Of a stretch of DNA of 33,906 nucleotides, positions 1 to 7,126 are shown in pieces. Below the pieces are notes generated by a model that did no database searches, was not told the DNA's origin, and saw only the letters and a program-made list of their open reading frames with translations. The position numbers were made by a program, and so were the translations under genes. Position 1 is the first letter of the stretch, and each line of letters opens with the position of its first letter. Source of the stretch: JACDAN01 sp035535195 (lineage in GTDB: Bacteria; Actinomycetota; Thermoleophilia; Gaiellales; Gaiellaceae); NCBI GenBank assembly GCA_035535195.1, contig DATLQK010000038.1:1-33906 (forward strand), given 5' to 3'.

Positions 1-1
1 C

Positions 2-442
2 CACGACATCGGCAAGCTGGCGATCCCCGACGCGATCCTCCTCAAGCCCGCCAGCCTGACCGACACGGAGTGGTCGTTGATGCAGAAGCACGCGGACGAG
101 GGCGCGCGCATCATCGACCGGCTCGGCTTCCTGCAGGACGCGGTTCCCGCGATCCGCCACCACCACGAGCGCTGGGACGGAACGGGCTACCCCGACCGCC
201 TGAAGGGCGAGGAGATCCCGCTCGGCGCCCGGATCATCCACGTCGCCGACGCCCTCGACTCGATGCTGACGACGCGCATCTACCGCGCCGCCCGCCCGGC
301 CCGCGAGGCGATGGAGGAGCTCAAGTCGTCGGCCGGAACCCAGTTCTGCCCGCGCTGCGTGGCCGCGCTGGAGCGGATCCTGCCGCCCGAGCTGCTCGAG
401 GACGAGTCAGCCCGGCAGGCGATGCTCGCCGCGTCGGCCTAG
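2..442 (+). CDS. HD-GYP domain protein, C-terminal part (5' end outside window)
   Basis: Open from the window edge, so the N-terminus and any sensor domain are missing. The visible 146 residues are a typical HD-GYP module: it opens with HDIGK (the HD metal-binding pair), has HHERWDGTGYP about 55 residues later (the GYP signature), then IPLGARIIHVADALDSM, and ends in the usual helical tail with GTQF. HD-GYP domains are phosphodiesterases that hydrolyse cyclic di-GMP, and this copy keeps the expected metal and GYP residues. Where the family usually has GTQFDP this copy has GTQFCP. The gene ends in a tandem stop, TAG TAA. A c-di-GMP-degrading enzyme fits with the RsiG-like protein about 7 kb away, but a functional link is inference. 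Confidence 0.9.
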   Translation, partial: HDIGKLAIPDAILLKPASLTDTEWSLMQKHADEGARIIDRLGFLQDAVPAIRHHHERWDGTGYPDRLKGEEIPLGARIIHVADALDSMLTTRIYRAARPAREAMEELKSSAGTQFCPRCVAALERILPPELLEDESARQAMLAASA

Positions 443-456
443 TAACAACTCGTCAC
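442..456. promoter_or_regulatory. Degenerate operator-like palindrome, copy 1
   Basis: GTAACAACTCGTCAC starts inside the tandem stop of the HD-GYP gene. It matches the near-perfect palindrome at 510-524 at 12 of 15 positions, with the left half GTAACAA identical. Centres of the two copies are 68 bp apart. A repeated palindrome between two genes looks like a pair of repressor or activator sites; the binding protein is unknown. Confidence 0.35.
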
Positions 457-509
457 GAGCGGCCGGGGCGCCGCAAACGTCGCTATTTCCGGGGCGCTTC
501 CCGTTCCTT

Positions 510-524
510 GTAACAAGTTGTTAC
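510..524. promoter_or_regulatory. Operator-like palindrome, copy 2
   Basis: GTAACAAGTTGTTAC has 7-bp inverted arms (GTAACAA/TTGTTAC) around one central base. It lies about 27 bp upstream of the -35 element proposed for the gene at 586, a usual place for an activator or upstream repressor site. The arms are AT-rich against a very GC-rich background, which makes chance less likely. Confidence 0.5.
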
Positions 525-550
525 TTGGGTCCTGGGCCGCTCGCCTGCCG

Positions 551-578
551 TTGCATCTGGACGAGTTTGCTCTATCCT
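551..578 (+). promoter_or_regulatory. Promoter, probably giving a leaderless mRNA
   Basis: TTGCAT at 551-556 and TATCCT at 573-578 are 16 bp apart and resemble -35 and -10 elements of the principal sigma factor. The ATG at 586 begins 8 bases after the -10 hexamer, where transcription should start, and there is no Shine-Dalgarno sequence in between. The mRNA would therefore be leaderless, a common arrangement in actinobacteria. Confidence 0.5.
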
Positions 579-585
579 TCTTGCC

Positions 586-1299
586 ATGGCGCGAAGATCT
601 GCGCGCGACGTGCTCGCGAGCATTGATCGCGAAGAGCTGGCCCGCTTCCAGGCCGGAATCCGCAAGCGATACACCGACGAGGAGATCGTCCAGCAGCTCA
701 TTAACTCCGCCGAGCGCCTGGGGCGGTCGCCGTCGATGCGCGAGTTCGCCGCGGACCCGGAGACGACCGTCCACCCGCAGACGGTGATCGAGCACTTCGG
801 CAGCTGGAATGCGGCGAAGCGCGCGGCCGGGCTCGTCCCGCGCCGGTTCGCGACCAAGGAGGAGTTGCTTCGGCTCCTCCGAGAGCTGGGGGAGAGGCTC
901 GGACGCACGCCGACGGCACGTGACCTCGACGAGCATCGTCGCTCGATGCCGTCGAAGTCCCTCTACTGGCACACGTTCGGCTCGCTGACGAACGCGCTCA
1001 GGGAAGCCGGGTTCGACGTGCCGGTAGGGGAGGAGCGGCTCGAACGGGCCGTCGAGCAGGGGAGCGTCCTCGCCGTCGAGCTCGGCCACCTGCCGAAGTT
1101 CCAGGAGTGGGCGACGGCGCGGCGCGAGAACCCCGAGCTCCTGACCGAGTGGCAGGTCTACCGGATGTTCGACGTGCGCCGCGGCGCCTGGTCGACGTTC
1201 CAGTTCCTGATCAGCGAGCGGCTCGGCGAGGACGGCTATACCGTCGGCCGCGACGGCAAGGTCTCAGGCGGCCGTCGCAAGCGCCGTCAGCAGACGTAG
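586..1299 (+). CDS. Protein with three HNH-associated (homing-endonuclease-type) DNA-binding repeats
   Basis: A 237-residue soluble protein built from three related units at about residues 29-83, 88-143 and 146-212. Units 1 and 2 follow the pattern of the homing-endonuclease-associated repeat: a charged helix, then LGR(S/T)P, a helix, then a (F/W)GS(W/L)..A...AG ending (FGSWNAAKRAAGL; FGSLTNALREAGF). The third unit is more diverged. Such repeats normally flank an HNH nuclease and help bind DNA; no HNH core or other catalytic motif is present here, and the tail is basic (GGRRKRRQQ). A DNA-binding or regulatory role is inferred. The 3' end overlaps the convergent glutaminase gene by 36 bp. ATG 586 is chosen because it directly follows the -10 box. 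Confidence 0.75.
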   Translation: MARRSARDVLASIDREELARFQAGIRKRYTDEEIVQQLINSAERLGRSPSMREFAADPETTVHPQTVIEHFGSWNAAKRAAGLVPRRFATKEELLRLLRELGERLGRTPTARDLDEHRRSMPSKSLYWHTFGSLTNALREAGFDVPVGEERLERAVEQGSVLAVELGHLPKFQEWATARRENPELLTEWQVYRMFDVRRGAWSTFQFLISERLGEDGYTVGRDGKVSGGRRKRRQQT

Positions 1300-2055
1300 G
1301 CAGCTCTCACGCTCGCCCGGAGCGCGGACCGCCGGCAACGGCGTCTCCGTGAACCCGTGGTCGGGGCGGAACCGATCCTCGTCCGCGAGGCGGCCCTCGA
1401 CGAGCGAGAGCAGCGTGCCCTCCTCGACCTCGCGCTTCTCCAGCGGCAGGCGCATGAAGTATTCGCAGACCTCGAGCGCGTGCTCGGTCGACGCGAAGAA
1501 CACGCCCTGGCGGAACTCGCCGATCCACAGCGGACGGCCCACTCCGCGGGCGACGTAGACGACACCGGGAATGCGCGCGTCGACCCAGGCGGCTGCCATC
1601 GAGCCGCGGAGCGCCTCGAGCGTTTCGGCGCGCGACCCGTAGGCCTCGGCGAGGGCGAAGATCGCCTCGGTGTCCACGGACATCTCGGGCACGTCGCGCT
1701 CGAAGCCGTGCCCGGCGAAGATCTCATCGTCGTTGACGATGATCCCGTTATGGATCCCGACGACGTCGCCGTGCCGGACGGGGTGGTTGTTCGCCTCGAT
1801 CGTCGGGTGGCCCTTCGTGTAGTCCCGCACGTGGACGAGCACCTCGGATGCGTCAGTTGGCACCGCCAGCTCGCGAAGCAGCGTGCTGGCGCGCGAGCGC
1901 CGCTTGTGCACGACGGGCGCGGCGCCGGGTGAGCGGTGGGCGTAGCCGACAGCGTCGGCGCCGCGTTCCGCGATGCCGGTCAGGAGCGCCTGCGCGGCGA
2001 GCGTCCTGGCGACCCTGGCGCCGGGCTCGAGGCTATATCCCGCAATGCCACACAT
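1264..2055 (-). CDS. Stand-alone class II glutamine amidotransferase domain protein
   Basis: The 263-residue product starts MCGIAGY, so removal of Met exposes Cys2, the N-terminal nucleophile of class II (Ntn-type) glutaminases. Further family marks are VRDYTKGHPTIEANNHPVRHG and VGIHNGIIVND (glutamine pocket and oxyanion-hole region), then a SVDTEAIF segment as in GlmS and PurF. It releases ammonia from glutamine. Unlike GlmS it stops after the glutaminase domain: there is no SIS isomerase domain and no synthetase domain, so the acceptor is unknown and may be a separate protein. It is divergent from the sigma gene at 2182 and convergent with the repeat protein at 586. The ATG lies close behind a possible -10 box and has no ribosome-binding site. 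Confidence 0.85.
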   Translation of the reverse strand: MCGIAGYSLEPGARVARTLAAQALLTGIAERGADAVGYAHRSPGAAPVVHKRRSRASTLLRELAVPTDASEVLVHVRDYTKGHPTIEANNHPVRHGDVVGIHNGIIVNDDEIFAGHGFERDVPEMSVDTEAIFALAEAYGSRAETLEALRGSMAAAWVDARIPGVVYVARGVGRPLWIGEFRQGVFFASTEHALEVCEYFMRLPLEKREVEEGTLLSLVEGRLADEDRFRPDHGFTETPLPAVRAPGERESCLRLLTALATAA

Positions 2056-2181
2056 AAAAACAGCTTACGACCCCAATGTTCGTACGACGTAAGGAATTCC
2101 CTTCGGTTAGCCGCCTGGAGCGGGGTGTCCCTCGATCGGGGGAACCCGGATGCGGGATGCCGCGCCGATACAAGGCCTGCG
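2056..2181. promoter_or_regulatory. Divergent promoter region between glutaminase and sigma genes
   Basis: On the minus strand TAAGCT (2067-2062) is followed by six bases and then the glutaminase ATG, again the leaderless layout. The region also holds inverted repeats: CTTACG at 2064-2069 with CGTAAG at 2088-2093, and a small CGTACG palindrome between. They overlap the minus-strand promoter and could be an operator. A plus-strand promoter for the sigma gene is not clear to me. Confidence 0.35.
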
Positions 2182-3153
2182 ATGGCGCCGCGGCCCCTGC
2201 CCGAACCCCAGCCCGAACTCGAAGCCGAGGTTCCGGAGCGCCACCTCGAGGTCGTACCCAAAGACGGCGGCCTCGACACACCGGACGTCGAGGAGAAGGA
2301 AGAGGAGAGCCCCGGCAAGTTCGACGGCACGCCCCTCAGCGACCCGTTGAAGCTCTACGTCCGCGCCATCGGCGACGGCCGGCTGCTGACGGCGGAGGAG
2401 GAGCGCGAGCTCGCCCGGCGCAAGGACGCGGGCGACGAGGCGGCGAAGGCGAAGCTGATCGAGTCGAACCTCCGGCTCGTGATGTCGATCACCCGCAACT
2501 ACACCAAGGCCGGCGTCCCGCTCCTCGACCTGATCCAGGAAGGAAACCTGGGCCTGATCCGCGCGGTCGAGAAATTCGACTGGAAGCTCGGCTACAAGCT
2601 TTCGACCTACGCGACGTGGTGGATCCGCCAGGCCGTCGCGCGGGCCCTCGCCGACCAGGGCCGGACGATCCGGCTGCCCGTCCACGTGGCCGAGCAGGCC
2701 CGCAAGATGCTGCGCTCCCGCCGGATCCTGACGCAGAAGCTGAACCGCGACCCGACGGTCGAAGAGATCGCGAAGGACAGCGGTTTCACGCCGGAGCGGG
2801 TCCGCGAACTGTTCGAGCTCGTCGAGGACCCGGTCAGCCTCGAGACGCCCGTCGGCGACGGCGAGAGCCTCTACGGCGACCTGATCGAGGACACGAAGGA
2901 GGACGGCCCCGACACCGCTACCGCCAAGCTGCTCCGGTCGGTCGAGCTCGCGGAGGCCCTCACGCACCTGAACCCCCGGATGCGCCGCGTCCTGACGATG
3001 CGCTTCGGCCTCGAAGGGCAGACGCCCAAGACGCTGGAAGAGGTCGGGACAGAGCTCGGCATCACCCGCGAGCGCGTCCGTCAGCTAGAAGCGCGTGCGC
3101 TGCGCGAACTCAGAACGGTGGCCCCGGGCCTCCAGTTCTACCTCGAGGCCTGA
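2182..3153 (+). CDS. RNA polymerase sigma factor, RpoD/SigA type
   Basis: A 323-residue sigma-70 protein. After an acidic N-terminus (about 1-50) come region 1.2 (DPLKLYVRAIGDGRLLTAEE), region 2 with the core-binding and -10 parts (LLDLIQEGNLGLIRAVEKFD; STYATWWIRQAVARAL), region 3, and region 4 with the -35-binding helix-turn-helix (TLEEVGTELGITRERVRQLE). It has only a short N-terminal segment and no extended region 1.1, so it belongs to the RpoD-like group 1/2 sigma factors. The ATG at 2182 has AAGG six bases upstream; an in-frame GTG at 2125 with GGAG upstream would add 19 residues and cannot be excluded. Its stop is 6 bp from the stop of a second, convergent sigma gene. Confidence 0.9.
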   Translation: MAPRPLPEPQPELEAEVPERHLEVVPKDGGLDTPDVEEKEEESPGKFDGTPLSDPLKLYVRAIGDGRLLTAEEERELARRKDAGDEAAKAKLIESNLRLVMSITRNYTKAGVPLLDLIQEGNLGLIRAVEKFDWKLGYKLSTYATWWIRQAVARALADQGRTIRLPVHVAEQARKMLRSRRILTQKLNRDPTVEEIAKDSGFTPERVRELFELVEDPVSLETPVGDGESLYGDLIEDTKEDGPDTATAKLLRSVELAEALTHLNPRMRRVLTMRFGLEGQTPKTLEEVGTELGITRERVRQLEARALRELRTVAPGLQFYLEA

Positions 3154-3159
3154 GCCGCT

Positions 3160-4215
<1,056 letters not shown>

Positions 4216-4289
4216 GCGGTCTGGTGGGTTCTTTCCACGGATGGGCGACGCGAAACGGCAGTCAGGCATCCTGCCGGGGCGTGAACGCG

Positions 4290-4326
4290 ACTATAGCCCA
4301 GCGCACGCTAACGGGCGTTATGTCAA
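4290..4326 (-). promoter_or_regulatory. Candidate promoter with palindrome upstream of the sigma gene
   Basis: On the minus strand there is a consensus TTGACA (4326-4321) and a near-consensus TATAGT (4295-4290), but 25 bp lie between them instead of about 17. The spacer holds the inverted repeat TAACG-CC-CGTTA right after TTGACA. Either only the -10 hexamer is used, with TTGACA part of an operator, or a DNA-bending regulator brings the two together. Transcription would start near 4283. Confidence 0.45.
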
Positions 4327-4374
4327 GTTGGAATAGAACCCGGCAGATCGACCAGAGCCCGTCTCCCCCGCTGA

Positions 4375-4395
4375 GGAACCGGCTCGGCCGGTTCC
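4375..4395 (-). other. 9-bp hairpin in the sigma upstream region
   Basis: GGAACCGGC-TCG-GCCGGTTCC is a perfect 9-bp inverted repeat with a 3-base loop and no T-tract. It lies between the candidate small-RNA terminator and the sigma promoter. Its role is unknown. Confidence 0.4.
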
Positions 4396-4476
4396 GAATA
4401 CGAGCCACTGTCGGGTCAGGGAATCTCACGGACAACCTCGTCGAGCCGAGCCGGCACCGAAGCTTCAGCCGGACCG

Positions 4477-4529
4477 AAAAAAAAGTTCTGCCACCAGCTG
4501 AGCCGAAGCTCCTCCGGTGGCAGAACTTT
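4477..4529 (-). terminator. Strong intrinsic terminator (minus strand)
   Basis: Arms at 4482-4495 and 4516-4529 form a perfect 14-bp stem (GGTGGCAGAACTTT paired with AAAGTTCTGCCACC). The 20-base loop itself contains a small GAGC-CGAA-GCTC hairpin. On the minus strand the stem runs into eight consecutive T residues, the classic rho-independent layout. It faces away from any coding gene upstream, which is the main reason to propose a small RNA here. Confidence 0.8.
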
Positions 4530-4633
4530 CGCCGAGCCGATCTCACTTTCGTCCACCAATCTCGTCGACTTTCGCCTTCCGGCTACGACCTCCGCGATTG
4601 GCTTCGGCCTACTCGCGTCCCGTACTCGACGCA
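4477..4633 (-). ncRNA. Candidate structured small RNA upstream of the sigma gene
   Basis: No protein is convincing here on either strand, yet the minus strand has all the parts of a small RNA gene: a promoter ending near 4640, about 157 nt of foldable sequence, and a strong intrinsic terminator at 4477-4529. Visible pairings include CCAATC with GATTGG enclosing a GCC-GGAA-GGC tetraloop hairpin, and a GGC-CGAA-GCC hairpin. The motif (G/A)CGAAAGT occurs three times about 20 bases apart (plus-strand positions 4525, 4545 and 4568). I do not recognise it as 6S RNA, tmRNA, RNase P RNA, SRP RNA or a known riboswitch. It could be a free small RNA or an attenuated leader of the sigma transcript. Confidence 0.45.
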
Positions 4634-4639
4634 GGAGGG

Positions 4640-4668
4640 AATCTACGGTCGGTCAAGCGAAGATTCAA
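4640..4668 (-). promoter_or_regulatory. Promoter for the candidate small RNA
   Basis: On the minus strand TTGAAT (4668-4663) and TAGATT (4645-4640) are separated by exactly 17 bp, a good match in sequence and spacing to a principal-sigma promoter. The predicted start is near 4633. Confidence 0.5.
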
Positions 4669-4721
4669 GGGATGTGACAAGCTGCGATCGCAGAAATTCT
4701 CGCTCTTTGCATCCTTTTCTT

Positions 4722-4762
4722 TTTTCCACATTTCCACAGCCAATCTTCCAACCTGTGGATAA
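4722..4762. promoter_or_regulatory. DnaA-box cluster in an AT-rich patch
   Basis: Within 41 bp there are TTTTCCACA (4722-4730), ATTTCCACA (4730-4738) and, in the opposite direction, a perfect TTATCCACA (plus-strand TGTGGATAA, 4754-4762). The flank at 4690-4735 is unusually AT-rich for this genome. The perfect box overlaps the likely -10 position for the gene at 4789, so DnaA could control that gene. No dnaA, dnaN or rpmH is nearby, so this is not clearly oriC. Confidence 0.5.
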
Positions 4763-4788
4763 CGACGACGGTAGGTAGGATCGCCGCG

Positions 4789-5022
4789 ATGCACCTCCGG
4801 ATGCCGGCGTTCGACCGCGGGGCCACATCCTTCGCCTGGGCGGTCTTCTTCTTCCTCTTCCTCTGGCTCGGGATGCTCGCCGTCGGCGTCGACGGCGCGA
4901 CGGCGTTCATCTTCTCCGCGCTCGCGGGCTGCGCGATCTTCCTCTACGTCCGCCTCTTCGGCGAGGACAAGATCAGGCCGCCGGCGGCTCAGTCGACGAA
5001 CAGGCGCGCCGGCGCGCGGTGA
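4789..5022 (+). CDS. Small membrane protein, 77 residues
   Basis: Begins at ATG 4789 with a good ribosome-binding site (AGGTAGGA) nine bases upstream. After a short cytoplasmic-type N-terminus there are two hydrophobic helices at about residues 16-35 and 37-54 (FAWAVFFFLFLWLGMLAVGV; TAFIFSALAGCAIFLYVRLF), then a basic tail. No family is recognised. The DnaA-box cluster sits directly upstream. The 3' end overlaps the convergent small gene at 4989-5186 by 34 bp. Confidence 0.65.
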   Translation: MHLRMPAFDRGATSFAWAVFFFLFLWLGMLAVGVDGATAFIFSALAGCAIFLYVRLFGEDKIRPPAAQSTNRRAGAR

Positions 5023-5186
5023 TCGCCGGAGAGCGCGCCGACAAGCCGGTGCGCGAGCTCGCCACCGAGCACCACCTCGAGGCGCTCACGGGCGCGCGGG
5101 CGCGCGTCGGTGAGGCCCCTCGCGCGGGCACAGTGATCCAGCAAGCGGCTGACGGCCTTGCCGTCGGTGGGCGGCGCGGTGTTCAC
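4989..5186 (-). CDS. Hypothetical small protein, 65 residues
   Basis: GTG start at 5186 with AGAGAG a few bases upstream. The product is soluble and mainly helical (GKAVSRLLDHCARARGL; VVLGGELAHRLVGALSG). I do not recognise the family. It lies last in the minus-strand run that begins with the envelope and signalling genes, 57 bp after the cysteine-rich gene. The reading frame has the third-position GC bias of its neighbours, which supports coding, but no motif confirms it. Confidence 0.5.
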   Translation of the reverse strand: MNTAPPTDGKAVSRLLDHCARARGLTDARPRARERLEVVLGGELAHRLVGALSGDHRAPARLFVD

Positions 5187-5243
5187 GGCACTCTCTTTAT
5201 CGGGCTGCCGTCCGCCCGCGAAAATCCCTGGCGGGAGTGAAGA

Positions 5244-5849
5244 TCAGTCGAGGTGAAGCCGCCGAAGGTCGAACGATTCTGAGTAAAGCTCCGCGCGGAA
5301 CTCGTCGACCACTCGCAACGTGTCGGCCTCGAACAGGTGTGGGACGACCCCCACTTCGCGGTCGTGATGGAACGGCAGGTCCACGTGCGCTGTCGAGACG
5401 AGGTTGATCGAGGTGCCGCCGCACGACGGGCACCCCACCGCGAGCGCGAGCAGGTCGCGCGAGGCTCCGGGCGCCAGCACGACGAACGAGGACGGAAAGA
5501 TCGGCCGCGGCACGTCTTCGGCGTAGCAGAAGAAGCTCCAGGGCCAGTCGCCGCCCTCGATCCTCCGGGCCGCGAGCTCGAGGAGCTCCGACTCGACCGG
5601 CTCGGTCTTGTCTGTCATCAGGTTGACGAAGAGGCCGCCACCCACGCCGAGGGGCGCCCAGTCCAGGTCGTCGTGCGCCACGAGAGCGTCGTGCTCTTCG
5701 CCGCACGGACAGTCGAAGCGGACGCGGTAGACAGACGGATGCTCCGGCCCGGCCAGCCGCTCGAGGCTGCGGAAGGCGGACAGCCGGACCCGCGCCGTGC
5801 CCCGGACGGGACAGGCGAAGCGATAACTCGTGGTGAGCGGGTCGTACAT
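5244..5849 (-). CDS. Cysteine-rich hypothetical protein
   Basis: A 201-residue protein with two paired-cysteine sites that look like zinc knuckles: FDCPCGEEHDALVAHDDLDW near residue 50 and VGCPSCGGTSINLVSTAHVD near residue 140, plus an early FACP. No catalytic motif is recognised. ATG 5849 is preferred to an in-frame ATG at 5861 because GGAG stands six bases ahead of it. It follows apt in the same direction after 63 bp. A metal-binding structural role is inferred only. Confidence 0.65.
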   Translation of the reverse strand: MYDPLTTSYRFACPVRGTARVRLSAFRSLERLAGPEHPSVYRVRFDCPCGEEHDALVAHDDLDWAPLGVGGGLFVNLMTDKTEPVESELLELAARRIEGGDWPWSFFCYAEDVPRPIFPSSFVVLAPGASRDLLALAVGCPSCGGTSINLVSTAHVDLPFHHDREVGVVPHLFEADTLRVVDEFRAELYSESFDLRRLHLD

Positions 5850-5912
5850 CGCCGTCTCCATGTTCTCGTCGGCGGAACGGACACCGAAGCCGACCCCTGA
5901 ACGAGCGGAGGC

Positions 5913-6431
5913 TCAGTACTTGAGCAGCGAGTGCAGCGAGTAGCGCTCGAGGCGCTCGCGGCCGCCGAGGAAGGTCAGCTCGATCACGAAGTTGACGCCG
6001 ACGACCTCGCCGCCAAGGTGCTCGACGAGACCGCCGATCGCCTCGACCGTCCCGCCGGTCGCAAGGACGTCGTCGTGGATCACGACGCGCGCGCCGTCGC
6101 CGATCGCGTCCGCGTTCAGCTCGAGCGCGTTCTGACCGTACTCGAGCGCATAGGTCGCGCTGACGGTCTCCGGCGGGAGCTTCCCCGGCCGGCGTGCCGG
6201 CACGAAGCCGCACGGGACCTCCTTCGCGATTGCGGCGCCGAGGATGAACCCCCGTGCCTCCGCGCCGAGGACGACGTCGGGTTGCCGCTCTCGCGTCCAG
6301 GCGGCGAGCTCCGAGATCGTCTGCTCGAGGGCCTCCGGATCGCGGAGCAGCGGACTGATGTCCTTGAAGCCGACGCCCGGCTCCGGCCAGTCCGGCACCT
6401 CCCTGACGCGCGTTCTGAGATCGATCGCCAT
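5913..6431 (-). CDS. apt: Adenine phosphoribosyltransferase
   Basis: A 172-residue type I phosphoribosyltransferase that makes AMP from adenine and PRPP in purine salvage. Key marks are PDWPEPGVGFKDISPLL at the N-terminus, LGAEARGFILGAAIA, the flexible-loop segment RRPGKLPPETVSATYALEYG, and the PRPP-binding motif VVIHDDVLATGGT near residue 120. The length is normal for Apt. Its ATG shares one base with the stop of the upstream MerR gene, so the two are translationally coupled. Confidence 0.95.
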   Translation of the reverse strand: MAIDLRTRVREVPDWPEPGVGFKDISPLLRDPEALEQTISELAAWTRERQPDVVLGAEARGFILGAAIAKEVPCGFVPARRPGKLPPETVSATYALEYGQNALELNADAIGDGARVVIHDDVLATGGTVEAIGGLVEHLGGEVVGVNFVIELTFLGGRERLERYSLHSLLKY

Positions 6432-7126
6432 CAGGAGGACGCTGCTCGGCGCAGCGAACGCCAGAACAGGAGCTGCGAGAGCTCGTGCGCCAGCTCGGCC
6501 AGCTGCTGGAGGTCCTCCACCCCGCTCTGACGCCGTTCGGGGTTTCGCGATCGGAGTGCGGGCGCCACGATCGCCGAGACTAATCCGATCTCGCGGTCCG
6601 CCGCCGTCCTGAACGTGCGGAGGTGGCGCGCGTCGATCCCGAACCGCGCGAGCTTCGCGCAGACGGCTGCGATCTCGACCGCACCGTCAGGATATAGCCG
6701 CTCTCGCCCCTGGACCCGCCCCTCGATCAGCCCGTACTCCTCGAGCTCCCGGGCGAAGGACGGCGTGACGCTCGCGCGCTCGCAGAGCTCGCCGAGGTCG
6801 ACCTCCTCCTCGTCGCCGGCGGTGAGCGAACGACCGAGGCGGCGGATCCGCTCCTTGCCCGTGGCGGCCGCGAGCTCCTGGCGGATCACCCGCAGCGGCA
6901 GGAACTCGTCGCGCTGCAGGCGCAGGATCGTCCGCAGCCGGTCGACGTCCTCGTCGCCGTAGAGCCGGTAGCGGCCGGGCGTCCGCCGCGGCGCCAGCAG
7001 GCCCTGGTCCTCCAGGTAGCGGATCTTGGAGATCGAGATGTCGGGGAACTCCTCCTGGAGGAGCGTGCAGACCGCGCCGATCGTGAGCGGCCGATCTTCC
7101 TGTTCGGTGACGGCGGTCGCGCTCAC
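6431..7126 (-). CDS. ftsR: MerR-family regulator, FtsR-like
   Basis: A 231-residue protein with an N-terminal MerR winged helix at about residues 13-80 (LTIGAVCTLLQEEFPDISIS, then IRYLEDQGLLAPRRTPGRYR and a DVDRLRTILRLQRDEFLPL helix). The C-terminal helical region is typical of the actinobacterial FtsR/Rv1828 group. In Corynebacterium FtsR activates ftsZ, and Rv1828 is the neighbour of garA (Rv1827) in Mycobacterium. The same pair is present here with a 4-bp GTGA overlap, which strongly supports the assignment. Target genes in this organism are unknown. Confidence 0.85.
   Translation of the reverse strand: MSATAVTEQEDRPLTIGAVCTLLQEEFPDISISKIRYLEDQGLLAPRRTPGRYRLYGDEDVDRLRTILRLQRDEFLPLRVIRQELAAATGKERIRRLGRSLTAGDEEEVDLGELCERASVTPSFARELEEYGLIEGRVQGRERLYPDGAVEIAAVCAKLARFGIDARHLRTFRTAADREIGLVSAIVAPALRSRNPERRQSGVEDLQQLAELAHELSQLLFWRSLRRAASS

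Noticed and set aside
4477..4633. 6S RNA, SRP RNA or a glutamine-type riboswitch
   Set aside because: The 5' and 3' ends do not pair into the long 6S rod; the GGAA-capped hairpin lacks the SRP internal-loop residues; GGACGAAAGT only loosely recalls the glnA motif.
4722..4762. Chromosomal origin of replication (oriC)
   Set aside because: DnaA boxes and an AT-rich patch are present, but only three boxes are visible and there is no dnaA, dnaN, rpmH or gyr gene nearby, so it is reported only as a DnaA-box cluster.
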